From Occultella gossypii (GTDB lineage Bacteria > Actinomycetota > Actinomycetes > Actinomycetales > Beutenbergiaceae), in contig NZ_JAGSHT010000009.1 of NCBI RefSeq assembly GCF_019947135.1, forward strand, positions 62,001-126,000: a DNA stretch of 64,000 nt, read 5' to 3'. The notes below the pieces were generated by a model. It was given only the letters and a program-made list of their open reading frames with translations, did no database searches and was not told the origin of the DNA. Numbering within the stretch: position 1 is the stretch's first letter; each line of letters opens with the position of its first letter. Of this stretch, positions 52,241-60,825 are shown piece by piece. The translations under genes were made by a program, and so were the position numbers.

Positions 52241-53404
52241 ATGAGCCTGCTCACCGATGACCTGCTGACGCGCATCCGTTCCCGCGCCGCCGACTACGAC
52301 CGCGCGAACGCGTTCTTCACCGAGGACCTCGAGGACCTCAAGGCCGCGGGGTACCTCACCGCCCTGGTGCCCGAGGAGTTCGGCGGAGCCGGGCTCACCC
52401 TCGAAGAGCTGACTCGCGAGCAGATGCGCCTGGCCGGTGCGGCGCCGTCGACCGCTCTCGCCGTGAACATGCACCACGTGTGGGTCGGGGTCGCCAAGAC
52501 CGTCCACGACCGCGGTGACGACTCCCTCGACTTCGTCCTCACCGAGGCGGCCGCCGGGGAGATCTTCGCCTTCGGCGTCTCCGAACGCGGCAACGATCTG
52601 GTCCTGTTCGGTTCCACCACCGAGGCAAGGCCCGACGGCGCGGGTGCCTACACGTTCCACGGCACCAAGATCTTCACCTCGCTCTCGCCGGCCTGGACCC
52701 GGATGGGCACGTTCGGCATGGACACCGTGTCCGAGGACGCGCCACGGTCGGTGTACGGCTTCATCACCCGCGACGGTGGCGGCGTGGAGATCAAGGACGA
52801 CTGGGACACCCTCGGGATGCGCGCCTCCCAGTCCTGCACCACGGTGCTCGACGGCGCCCCTGCCGCCGCGGACCGGATCGCCCGCCGGCTGGTCCCCGGC
52901 CCGAACGCGGACCCGTTCATCTTCGGCATCTTCGCGAACTTCGAGATCCTGCTGGCCGCGGTCTACACCGGCATCGCCCAGCGTGCGCTCGACGTTGCCG
53001 TGCAGACGGTGCACAAGCGGACCTCGCTGAAGAACGACGGGGCTCCCTACGCACATGACCCGGACATCCGCTGGCGGATCGCCGATGCCGCGATCGCGCT
53101 CGACGGGATCGGGCCGCAGATCGCGACACTCGCCTCCGACGTCGACAACCTCGTCGACCATGGCGCCATGTGGTTCGCGAGACTGTCCGCGGTCAAGGTC
53201 CGCGCGACCGAGACGGCCAAGGACGTCGTCGAGAAGGCGATCAGGGTCTCCGGCGGCAGCTCGTACTTCAACCGCAGCGAGCTCTCCCGGCTCTACCGCG
53301 ACGTGCTCGCCGGACTCTTCCACCCGAGCGACGACGAGTCGGCCCACGCCACGATGGCGAATGCTCTGCTCGGCCCCGTGCCCTCACCGTCGTCCGGCGA
53401 CTGA
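52241..53404 (+). CDS. Acyl-CoA dehydrogenase family protein
   Basis: A 387-residue flavoprotein with the three-part acyl-CoA dehydrogenase fold. DLKAAGYLTALVPEEFGGAG is in the N-terminal helical domain, EIFAFGVSERGNDL and TFHGTKIFTSLSP in the middle beta domain, and DWDTLGMRASQSCTT precedes the C-terminal helices. GGSSYFNRSELSRLYRDVLA is near the end. The typical catalytic Glu cannot be assigned by eye, and related flavin monooxygenases (DszC-like) share this layout, so oxidation of an acyl-CoA is not proven. The ATG at 52241 begins at the family's usual position; the upstream open frame is promoter DNA. Confidence 0.87.
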   Translation: MSLLTDDLLTRIRSRAADYDRANAFFTEDLEDLKAAGYLTALVPEEFGGAGLTLEELTREQMRLAGAAPSTALAVNMHHVWVGVAKTVHDRGDDSLDFVLTEAAAGEIFAFGVSERGNDLVLFGSTTEARPDGAGAYTFHGTKIFTSLSPAWTRMGTFGMDTVSEDAPRSVYGFITRDGGGVEIKDDWDTLGMRASQSCTTVLDGAPAAADRIARRLVPGPNADPFIFGIFANFEILLAAVYTGIAQRALDVAVQTVHKRTSLKNDGAPYAHDPDIRWRIADAAIALDGIGPQIATLASDVDNLVDHGAMWFARLSAVKVRATETAKDVVEKAIRVSGGSSYFNRSELSRLYRDVLAGLFHPSDDESAHATMANALLGPVPSPSSGD

Positions 53405-53476
53405 CGCGACGAGAGCGGGTCCGCTGCCCCGCGAACCCGCCCCACGCCGTCGGGCATCGACCCTCGGCACCTCACG

Positions 53477-54031
53477 TCACCAACGGTGCGCGACGTCGAC
53501 GACGAGCCTGCTCATGTCACCGGGGCCATCGAGGATGAAGACGCGGAACGGCAGCCGCGCCCGGACGCCAAGCCCGATCGTGGTCTGCCCCTCGAAGCTG
53601 CCGGCGTAGGCGACCTGGCGGAACGTGGCGTAGCCGCTGACGTTGACGAGGTCGACATGTGAGCGCCCACCCGGGTAGTACACCCGGCCCGAGTCGTCGT
53701 AGACCGGCACCCGCAGGACGATCTGGAGGTCCGCGCCGCCGCGCAGCGGGACCACGCGGCCCTCGCCCTCGGTGGTGACCGTGCCGTACCGCACGTCGTA
53801 GCCCTCGATGTTCCCCTGGATATCGAAGACGATCCGGTCGTAACAGGCGTGCCGGCCGGTCCTGACGTTCGTGAGCCAGGAGCTGCTGGACATGGTCGGA
53901 TCGGACTCCGGCAGCGACCCCCACCGGATACCGCAGTACGGACTGCTGGCGGCGGTCGCGGCGGGCCCGGCCGGGACGATGAAGATCGCCCCGAGGACCA
54001 GGCTGAGCAGAACTGTGAACAAGCGCTTCAT
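53477..54031 (-). CDS. Secreted AMIN-like domain protein
   Basis: A 184-residue exported protein. The Sec signal KRLFTVLLSLVLGAIFIVPA ends at an AxA site near residue 28. The mature part contains RTGRHACYDRIVFDIQG, VVPLRGGADLQIVLRVPVYD and a final [20 protein letters not shown], the pattern of AMIN-like beta domains found in actinobacterial cell-surface proteins. It is probably a cell-wall-associated protein of unknown function. It is a single gene facing the acyl-CoA dehydrogenase gene. Confidence 0.82.
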   Translation of the reverse strand: MKRLFTVLLSLVLGAIFIVPAGPAATAASSPYCGIRWGSLPESDPTMSSSSWLTNVRTGRHACYDRIVFDIQGNIEGYDVRYGTVTTEGEGRVVPLRGGADLQIVLRVPVYDDSGRVYYPGGRSHVDLVNVSGYATFRQVAYAGSFEGQTTIGLGVRARLPFRVFILDGPGDMSRLVVDVAHRW

Positions 54032-54573
54032 GACGTTCCCCTTTCCTGAGATCCCCCGATCGTGTGGTCCCTGCGATTCGCACGCTACGCCCGGTCCGAG
54101 GCGCCCGGGAGGGGGTCTGTGGTCACGGATCCATCACGCCCGGAACGTTGGGGCGAGGGGCCCGGTTCGTGGCCCTGAGAGCGCGATCTTGGGATGGCAC
54201 CAGAAACCGGTCACCCGTCCTTGCCCTGGGACGATCCACCCGCTCCGTGGCCGTCGGACGACCCGGTCCGGTCTCACCGCGCGGCCAGGAATCGGTTGTA
54301 AAGTCGCCAATTGTGAACGAACCGCACCACGCCCCGGACCGACCTGGGCGCGTTCGTCGGCCGTAACCTGCCTGTGACCTTCGCGCGCAAGGTTGACCCC
54401 CTTCCTCGGATCATGCTAGAAACCGCTTTCAGGAGTTGAGTCTCCGGAGCGAACGTGTCACCGCCGATGGAGGCCACGCACCACGAGAACGGTCGGCCCG
54501 CCGACCACACAGCCCGACCAGCACCACGAGGTCCAGCCAAGCGATCCGCATCATGTCTGCAAAGGAGCATGCG
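54032..54573 (+). promoter_or_regulatory. 542-bp gap with promoter and LacI-type operator of the third CUT1 operon
   Basis: No gene is seen in this gap. TTGACC at 54393-54398 and TAGAAA at 54417-54422 are 18 bp apart and form a likely promoter. GAAA-CCGC-TTTC at 54419-54430 is a CG-centred inverted repeat of the LacI-operator kind overlapping the -10 box. No LacI gene stands nearby, and the site differs in its centre from the rhamnoside-locus palindrome. Confidence 0.55.
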
Positions 54574-55917
54574 ATGTCCGCACGCCTGTCCCACCCGTCC
54601 GCGCCCTTGACCCGGCGCGGCTTCAACCACCTGGTCGTCGGTGCCGGCACCGCCGGCGCCATCGGGCTGACGGCCGCGTGCGCCGTCGAGCCGGAAGAGG
54701 TCGAGCAGGAGCCGGCCGACTCCGACGAGCCCATCGAGCTGAACTTCATCTGGTGGGGTGACGCCGGCCGGGCCGAGGTCACCGAGGCCGCGCTCGACCT
54801 CTACCGGGCCGACCACCCGAACGTCACGATCACCACCGAGTACCAGGACTCGGGCCCGTACAAGGACAAGCTGGCCACCCGGATCGCGGCCGGGGACGCG
54901 CCTGACCTGATGGCGATCCGCCGCGACCAGCTGCGTGAGTACGGCGACCGCGGCGCCCTTGCCGACCTGCGCACCATCGAGGCGATGGACCTGGCCGGGC
55001 TGTCCGAGCCGGTGCTGGCCCCCTGGGACGTCAACGGTCAGCTGATCGGCGTGCCGGCCGGCCTGAACACGATCGGCTTCATCATCCAGACCACGGTGCT
55101 CGACGAGTACGGCATCGATCTGCCCGACGGCGACACCTGGACCTGGGACGACCTGGCCACGATGGCGAACGCGATCACCGCGGCCAGTGGCGGCTCGATC
55201 TACGGCACCGCCTACGAGATGGCCACGGTCGCGAACCTGTACGTGTGGGTGCGCCAGCACGGTGAGGACCTCTACACCGAGGACGGCCAGTTCGGTGCCA
55301 GCGAGGCCACGATCCAGGCGTGGTTCGACTTCGCCGACGAGATGCGCCAGGCCGGCGGCTTCCCGCCCGCCGGGTTCTTCGACGGGACCACGAGCGCGGC
55401 CGAGGCGTCCTACATCGCCCAGGGCCGGACCGCCTCCCAGATCATCCCGACGAACAACTTCAAGAGCTACAACGAGGCCTGCGGCGGCACCCTCGCCCTG
55501 CTGCGCATTCCCGGCGAGTCCACCGCACCCCGGCGCGGCCAGTCCATCGACTGCCCGCACCTGTGGTCGATCTCGTCGCAGTCCTCCTACCAGGCGCAGG
55601 CCGCGGAACTGCTCAGCTTCCTCACCAACGAGCTCGCGGCGTGGGAGGCGATGGGCACCACCCGCGGTGTGCCGCCGAACGCCGCGGTGGCCGAGGGCCT
55701 GCTGCCCAACCTGGAGGCGGACGACGTGACCGCCACCGAGTACATCCTCGGGCTGCAGGCCGAGGACCTGCCGCCGGCGTTCGCCGACCCGGTCGGGGCC
55801 ACCGAGATCCAGTCCAAGCTGGCCGACGTCGCCGTCGAGGTCGAGTTCGCCCGGATCACCAGCGCGGACGCGGCCGCCCAGCTCGTGGCCACGGCCAACG
55901 ACGTGCTGGCGGGCTGA
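54574..55917 (+). CDS. CUT1 substrate-binding lipoprotein (third sugar transporter)
   Basis: A 447-residue family-1 solute-binding protein. The leader has a twin-arginine motif (TRRGFNHLVVGAGTAGAIGL) and a lipobox ending LTAAC, so Tat export followed by lipidation is likely. The mature part begins IELNFIWWGDAGRAEVTEAA and includes APDLMAIRRDQLREYGDRGA and TWDDLATMANAITAASGG. The ATG at 54574 follows AAAGGAG. It leads an operon with two permeases. The ligand cannot be told from the sequence, as no sugar-cleaving gene is in the operon. Confidence 0.92.
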   Translation: MSARLSHPSAPLTRRGFNHLVVGAGTAGAIGLTAACAVEPEEVEQEPADSDEPIELNFIWWGDAGRAEVTEAALDLYRADHPNVTITTEYQDSGPYKDKLATRIAAGDAPDLMAIRRDQLREYGDRGALADLRTIEAMDLAGLSEPVLAPWDVNGQLIGVPAGLNTIGFIIQTTVLDEYGIDLPDGDTWTWDDLATMANAITAASGGSIYGTAYEMATVANLYVWVRQHGEDLYTEDGQFGASEATIQAWFDFADEMRQAGGFPPAGFFDGTTSAAEASYIAQGRTASQIIPTNNFKSYNEACGGTLALLRIPGESTAPRRGQSIDCPHLWSISSQSSYQAQAAELLSFLTNELAAWEAMGTTRGVPPNAAVAEGLLPNLEADDVTATEYILGLQAEDLPPAFADPVGATEIQSKLADVAVEVEFARITSADAAAQLVATANDVLAG

Positions 55918-55928
55918 GCCGCGTTCCG

Positions 55929-56882
55929 ATGAGCACCTCCACCGCACCGTCGACCACCGCCCCGACCCCCGCTCCCGCGCGGCGGGTCGGGGCGGCCGGG
56001 CGTGGCACCCCGCGCCGCCGCAACGAGAAGGCCGCCTACATCTTCCTGCTGCCCTGGTTCGTGGGGTTGCTGTTCACCCTGATCCCGTTCGGGGCGTCGC
56101 TGTACCTGGCCTTCACCGACTACAACCTCATCAACAACCCGAACTGGATCGGCCTCGACAACTTCGAGGAGATGCTCACCGACGAGGACCTGCTCCAGGC
56201 CCTGAAGGTGACCGGCATCTACACGTTCGTCGGCGTACCGCTCTCGCTGCTCGCCGCGCTCGGGGTGGCGCTCGCGCTGAACAAGGGCATCAGGGGCCTG
56301 AAGTACTACCGCGCCGTGTACTACCTGCCCTCGCTCCTGGGCGGCTCGGTCGCGATCGTGATGCTCTGGCGCTACATCTTCGGCAACCAGGGCATCGTCA
56401 ACGCCGTCCTCGCCTTCTTCGGGATCGACGGGCCGAGCTGGGTCTCCGACCCGCAGTACGCCCTCAGCGTGCTGATCTCCCTGCACGTGTGGACGTTCGG
56501 CTCGCCGATGGTGATCTTCCTGGCCGGGCTACGGCAGATCCCGATCATGTACTACGAGGCCGCCTCGATCGACGGCGCCAGCCGGTGGCGCCAGTTCGTG
56601 TCCATCACGATGCCGCTGCTCAGCCCGATCCTGTTCTTCAACCTGGTGCTGGCCCTGATCGGCTCACTGCAGACGTTCACCCAGGGCTACATCCTGTCCG
56701 GGGGCACCGGCGGTCCGTCCGGATCGACGCTGTTCTACAACCTGTACCTGTACATCGAGGGCTTCCAGCGGTTCGACATGGGCTACGCCTCCGCGCTCGC
56801 CTGGTTGCTGCTGATGATCGTGGCGATGTTCACGGCCGCGAACTTCCTGATGTCCCGGTTCTGGGTCTTCTACGACAACTAA
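55929..56882 (+). CDS. CUT1 sugar ABC transporter permease (MalF-type), third transporter
   Basis: A 317-residue permease. A Thr/Pro/Arg-rich head precedes KAAYIFLLPWFVGLLFTLIP, the first of six helices. The EAA loop is EAASIDGASRWRQFVSITMP. LQTFTQGYILSGGTGGPSGS is the MalF-type signature. The ATG at 55929 is 12 bp after the binding-protein stop. It pairs with the MalG-type gene 14 bp downstream. Confidence 0.93.
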   Translation: MSTSTAPSTTAPTPAPARRVGAAGRGTPRRRNEKAAYIFLLPWFVGLLFTLIPFGASLYLAFTDYNLINNPNWIGLDNFEEMLTDEDLLQALKVTGIYTFVGVPLSLLAALGVALALNKGIRGLKYYRAVYYLPSLLGGSVAIVMLWRYIFGNQGIVNAVLAFFGIDGPSWVSDPQYALSVLISLHVWTFGSPMVIFLAGLRQIPIMYYEAASIDGASRWRQFVSITMPLLSPILFFNLVLALIGSLQTFTQGYILSGGTGGPSGSTLFYNLYLYIEGFQRFDMGYASALAWLLLMIVAMFTAANFLMSRFWVFYDN

Positions 56883-56895
56883 GGGCACTCATCCG

Positions 56896-57804
56896 ATGGC
56901 ACTGATGACCCAGATCCGCCAGCGCTCGCGCGCGATCGCCGCGGAGTCCGAGGACACCTACTTCGAGAAGCTCGGAAGCAACAGCCGGACCCGGTTCCTG
57001 CGACACGTGATCCTGTGCGCGGTCGGCGCGATCATGTTGTACCCGTTGCTGTGGATGCTGGCCAGCTCGTTCAAGCCGAGCTCGGAGGTCTTCGCCGACC
57101 TCTCGCTGTGGCCCTCGACGTGGGACTTCACCAACTACTCGCAGGGGTGGAACTCGCTGAACCACCCGTTCCACCTGTACCTGTGGAACTCGTTCGTGGT
57201 GGTCGCCCTGACGATCGTGGGCAACCTGGCGTCCTGCTCGCTTGCGGCCTACGCGTTCGCCCGGATGCAGTTCATCGGCAAGAAGCCGCTGTTCGCGCTC
57301 ATGCTGGGCACGCTGATGCTGCCCGGGCACGTGCTGCTCATCCCGCAGTACGTGATCTTCAACCTGCTCGGCTGGATGAACACCTACCTGCCGTTGGTGG
57401 TGCCGAACTTCCTGGCCACGAACGCGTTCTTCATCTTCCTGATGGTGCAGTTCATGCGGGCGCTGCCGAGCGAACTGGACGACGCCGCCCGCATCGACGG
57501 GTGCGGCCCGTTCCGGACGTTCTTCCGGGTGATCCTGCCGCTGTGCGTCCCGGCGCTGGCGACCACCGCGATCTTCACGTTCATCTCCACCTGGAACGAG
57601 TTCTTCGGCCCGTTGCTCTACCTGACCGACAGCTCGCTCTACACGGTGCCACTGGCGCTGCGGCAGTTCATGGACTCCGAGGGCCAGAGCGCCTGGGGGC
57701 CGATGTTCGCGATGTCGGTGGTCTCGCTGGCGCCCATCATCGGGTTCTTCATCGCCGGCCAGAAGTACCTGATCAAGGGCATCGCCACCACCGGGCTCAA
57801 GTGA
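56896..57804 (+). CDS. CUT1 sugar ABC transporter permease (MalG-type), third transporter
   Basis: A 302-residue permease with a longer than usual charged head (about 40 residues) before the first helix (VILCAVGAIMLYPLLWMLAS). The EAA-type loop reads DDAARIDGCGPFRTFFRVILP, with Asp in the Glu position. The C-terminus QKYLIKGIATTGLK is the standard ending. No ATPase of the MsmK type follows; the next gene, 69 bp on, is a different kind of ATPase. Confidence 0.93.
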   Translation: MALMTQIRQRSRAIAAESEDTYFEKLGSNSRTRFLRHVILCAVGAIMLYPLLWMLASSFKPSSEVFADLSLWPSTWDFTNYSQGWNSLNHPFHLYLWNSFVVVALTIVGNLASCSLAAYAFARMQFIGKKPLFALMLGTLMLPGHVLLIPQYVIFNLLGWMNTYLPLVVPNFLATNAFFIFLMVQFMRALPSELDDAARIDGCGPFRTFFRVILPLCVPALATTAIFTFISTWNEFFGPLLYLTDSSLYTVPLALRQFMDSEGQSAWGPMFAMSVVSLAPIIGFFIAGQKYLIKGIATTGLK

Positions 57805-57872
57805 GGTCAGGTCGGGGCGTTAGCATGCGCTAGGTAGAACACGACCTGTCCGGCGGCAAGGAGCAGAACTCA

Positions 57873-58646
57873 ATGACGGCACGATCGACGCTGTTGGCAC
57901 GCGACCTCTGGGGCGGCTACCCCGGAAACGAGGTGCTCCGTGGCGTCAACCTGACCGTCACCGCCGGCGACGCCCCGGTCGGGATCGTCGGACCGTCCGG
58001 GATGGGCAAGACCACCCTGGTCCGGTTCCTGCGCGGGACCCTGCGCCCCAGCCGCGGGACCGTCACCTACAACGGCCGCAACACCGCCAAGATGCCCCGC
58101 CGGGACGCGAAGGCGTTCAAGGCGGAGGTGCGGTTCATGTCCCAGGACTCGCTGACCATCACCGATCCGCAGCTCACCGTGACCCGCTACCTCAAGGGCG
58201 CCCTGGCGGAGGCGCGCAAGGGTGGGCGCACGCACGCCACCTCGATCGAGGAACTGCTGGACGCCGTCGCCCTCGAGGAGCGCTACGCCAAGCGCAACAT
58301 GCTCACGCTCTCCGGCGGCGAACGGCAGCGGGTGGCGCTCGCCGTGGCACTGGCGACCCGGCCCGAGATCCTGGTCCTGGACGAACCGCTCACGGCCGTC
58401 GACCCGCAGGCGCGCGGTGCGATGGCCCGCCGCATCACCGCCCTCACCGGCCGGCTCGGCACCGCGGTGGTGCTGGTCTCCCACGACCTCGAGCTGGTCG
58501 AGCGGATGTGCACCCACGTCCACTTCCTCGCCGACGGCACCTTCGTCTCCTCCGGTCCCCTCGGTGAGGTGCTGGCCAAGGCCGAGCACGAGGCGATCCG
58601 GGAGATCGCCGAGGCGGCTCCGCTCGCGGTGCAGCGCTTCCGCTGA
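57873..58646 (+). CDS. Orphan ABC transporter ATP-binding protein
   Basis: A 257-residue ATPase. Walker A GPSGMGKTT is at 40-48, Q-loop region FMSQDSLT, signature LSGGERQRVALAVAL, Walker B ILVLDEPLTAVD and the switch His in LVSHDLELVE. It lacks the C-terminal regulatory domain of MsmK/MalK sugar ATPases (about 370 residues), and resembles the shorter Opp-like group. No permease or binding protein for it is in the neighbourhood. Its last codons lie within the first copy of a 62-bp tandem repeat. What it powers is unknown. Confidence 0.88.
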   Translation: MTARSTLLARDLWGGYPGNEVLRGVNLTVTAGDAPVGIVGPSGMGKTTLVRFLRGTLRPSRGTVTYNGRNTAKMPRRDAKAFKAEVRFMSQDSLTITDPQLTVTRYLKGALAEARKGGRTHATSIEELLDAVALEERYAKRNMLTLSGGERQRVALAVALATRPEILVLDEPLTAVDPQARGAMARRITALTGRLGTAVVLVSHDLELVERMCTHVHFLADGTFVSSGPLGEVLAKAEHEAIREIAEAAPLAVQRFR

Positions 58647-58790
58647 GGCGGCCGACGGCGCAGCGCGTCCCGGCCGTCCGGGCGCACCCTTCGTAGCGCT
58701 TCCGCAGAAGGGCCCGACGGCGCAGCGCGTCCCGGCCGTCCGGGAGCACCGTTCGTAGCGCTTCAGCGGAAGCGCCCGACGGCGGAGCGC
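58631..58790. repeat. 62-bp tandem repeat, about 2.6 copies
   Basis: Units start at 58631, 58693 and 58755, each beginning G(C/T)AGCGCTTC and containing CCGACGGCG-CAGCGC then CCCGGCCGTCCGGG (the third is cut short). The period is exactly 62 bp. The first unit includes the last 16 bases of the ATPase gene and its stop codon. The remaining gap up to 58880 has no gene. Confidence 0.85.
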
Positions 58791-58884
58791 ACCGCTGCGG
58801 GCCCCCGCCGCGCAGGCTACGCGCACCTGGCCGCACCCGCGGAAGCGACCCACACCTGGGGCGGACCCAGATCTCGAAGCATTG

Positions 58885-58896
58885 ACTTATATAAGT
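58885..58896. promoter_or_regulatory. Perfect palindrome ahead of the ArsR gene (likely self-operator)
   Basis: ACTTATATAAGT is a perfect 12-bp palindrome and an island of A/T in GC-rich DNA. It is 21 bp before the ArsR start and could overlap the -10 box. ArsR proteins commonly bind such sites in their own promoters. Confidence 0.68.
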
Positions 58897-58917
58897 AGTT
58901 TCTTCTAGAGTGACCAC

Positions 58918-59277
58918 ATGCACGCTTTCGATATCCTCGGCGACCCAGTCCGCCGTCGGATCCTGGAACTGCTCGCCCGTGGCGAGCGGCCCGCCGGGGC
59001 CATCTCGGACGCGATCGCCGAGGAATTCGGAATCAGCCAGCCGGCGGTCTCCCAGCACCTGCGGGTGCTGCGGGACTCCGGCTTCACGACGGTGCGCCCC
59101 GAGGGCACCCGCCGCATCTACGCCGTGGCGGACGAGCCGCTGCGGGAGGTCGACGCGTGGCTCGAGACCTTCCGCGCCACCTGGCAGCCCCGGCTCGACG
59201 CGCTCGGCACCGAGGTCGCCCGCGGGAAACGTGCGCGCCACAACCACCACCACAATGAGCAGGAGCAGACACCATGA
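58918..59277 (+). CDS. ArsR-family winged-helix regulator
   Basis: A 119-residue repressor-type protein. AFDILGDPVRRRILELLARG is helix 1-2, FGISQPAVSQHLRVLRDSG the recognition helix, and FTTVRPEGTRRIYAVAD the wing. No metal-binding cysteine motif is present; the C-terminus is His-rich (HNHHH), which could bind a metal but may be fortuitous. The overlap with the SRPBCC gene (ATGA) is the common ArsR-AHSA1 arrangement. Confidence 0.92.
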   Translation: MHAFDILGDPVRRRILELLARGERPAGAISDAIAEEFGISQPAVSQHLRVLRDSGFTTVRPEGTRRIYAVADEPLREVDAWLETFRATWQPRLDALGTEVARGKRARHNHHHNEQEQTP

Positions 59278-59927
59278 CCACCGTTGACGAGACCGGCGCG
59301 GGATCGATCGACCGGCGCCTCACTGCCCGCGACCACGAGGGACGAGCAGCGCACGTCGCCACGGTCTCCCGCACCTACCCGACCACGCCCGAGGACCTGT
59401 GGCAGGCCGTCACGACCGCGGACCGGATCCGCCGCTGGTTCGTGCCCGTGACCGGCGATCTTCGGCTCGGCGGCCGCTATCAGCTGGAGGGAAACGCGGC
59501 TGGAGAGGTGACGGCGTGCGATGCCCCCCGCTCATTCGCCGCCACCTGGGAGTTCGGCGGCAACGTCTCCTGGATCGATGTCCGCATCGAGGCGGCCGGC
59601 GACGGCGCGACCTTCACCCTCGAGCACACCGCCGCGATCCCGGACGGCCCGGACGAGTTCTGGCAGACGTACGGTCCCGGCGCCGTGGGTGTGGGCTGGG
59701 ACCTCGGCCTGCTCGGGCTGTCGCTGCACCTGGCCCACCCTGAAGCGGAGCGAGCGCTCGAGGACGAGGCGGCGTGGGCCACGTCCCCGGAAGGTCGGGC
59801 ATTCATCACGGCCTCGAGCACCGCCTGGGCGGAGAGCAACATTGCCTTCGGCACACCTCGAGAGGCCGCGGTCGCGGCCGCCGAGCGCACCACGCTGTTC
59901 TACACGGGCACGCCCTCGCAGGACTGA
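59274..59927 (+). CDS. SRPBCC (AHSA1/START-like) family protein
   Basis: A 217-residue protein with the helix-grip fold that binds a hydrophobic ligand. VSRTYPTTPEDLWQAVTTAD and RRWFVPVTGDLRLGGRYQLE are the N-terminal strands, and ATWEFGGNVSWIDVRIEA follows; the C-terminal helix region is longer than usual (HPEAERALEDEAAW onward). The ligand is unknown. It is co-expressed with the ArsR gene through a 4-bp overlap and is probably under its control. Confidence 0.9.
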   Translation: MTTVDETGAGSIDRRLTARDHEGRAAHVATVSRTYPTTPEDLWQAVTTADRIRRWFVPVTGDLRLGGRYQLEGNAAGEVTACDAPRSFAATWEFGGNVSWIDVRIEAAGDGATFTLEHTAAIPDGPDEFWQTYGPGAVGVGWDLGLLGLSLHLAHPEAERALEDEAAWATSPEGRAFITASSTAWAESNIAFGTPREAAVAAAERTTLFYTGTPSQD

Positions 59928-60017
59928 CCGCACGGGCGCTGCCGTCCACGGACGCAATACGTCCGGAACCGACGCTACCTTGACCGGCAACGGGGACATG
60001 GAGACCAAGGAGCGGTC

Positions 60018-60770
60018 ATGACGCAGGAGTTCCATCGGACGGCGCAGTTCCACGGCGCGAGCTTCCGCGAGTCGGATCTGTTCGGCCTGACGGTCCGCGA
60101 CAGCGACCTGCGCGAGGCCAGGATCGCCAGCAGCTGGGTCGACGGAATGCACATCACAGGGTTCGATGGCGCGGCCGGCGCCCTCTATGTCGACGACGTC
60201 GAGGTGACGGACTACGTCACCGCGGAGCTGGACCGCCGTCACCCCGAACGCGTGCAGTTGCGCGCGGTCAAGACCGCGGATGACTTCCGCGCGATGTGGG
60301 CGACGCTTCAGGGGCTGTGGGGCCAGACGAAGGAACGCGCCGAGGCACTCCCGGAGGCCGCCCGCTACGAACGGGTCGACGGCGAGTGGTCGTTCGTGGA
60401 GACGCTGCGGCACTTGATCTTCGGTATCGACAGCTGGGTCGGCGTCATGCTCACCGACTCGCCTGCTCCCTATCACCCGCTCGGCCTGCCGCCGACCGAC
60501 TTCTCCGACGAGGACAGCGGGACGCTCGGCCTCGACCGCTCTGCCCGACCCGACTACGCCGAGGTCGTCGAAGCGCTCGACGCGCAGTGGGCGCGCGTCG
60601 ATGCCGTGCTGGCCGAAGTGACCGACGCCGACCTTGCGCAGATGCGCACGGGCAGCCTCGGGGTCGGCGAGGACCCCGAGACGGTTCCTGTGTCCCACTG
60701 CCTCGGGGTTATCCTGCGCGAGCACACCGAGCACCGGCGGTTTGCCGAGCGCGACCTGGTCCGCCTGTGA
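60018..60770 (+). CDS. DinB-like protein with N-terminal pentapeptide repeats
   Basis: A 250-residue protein. Residues 9-38 read as six consecutive pentapeptide repeats (AQFHG, ASFRE, SDLFG, LTVRD, SDLRE, ARIAS), a right-handed beta-helix element. From about residue 75 follows a DinB-type four-helix bundle with metal-ligand candidates in FVETLRHLIFGIDSW and VILREHTEHRRFAERDL. DinB proteins are metal-dependent, often thiol-linked transferases; no activity is shown for this fusion. The ATG at 60018 follows AGGAGCGGTC. Confidence 0.85.
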   Translation: MTQEFHRTAQFHGASFRESDLFGLTVRDSDLREARIASSWVDGMHITGFDGAAGALYVDDVEVTDYVTAELDRRHPERVQLRAVKTADDFRAMWATLQGLWGQTKERAEALPEAARYERVDGEWSFVETLRHLIFGIDSWVGVMLTDSPAPYHPLGLPPTDFSDEDSGTLGLDRSARPDYAEVVEALDAQWARVDAVLAEVTDADLAQMRTGSLGVGEDPETVPVSHCLGVILREHTEHRRFAERDLVRL

Positions 60771-60825
60771 CCTTGCTGCACGCCGCGAGCGCCGTCACCG
60801 CGGCTGGCGCGCCACCATCCCTTGC

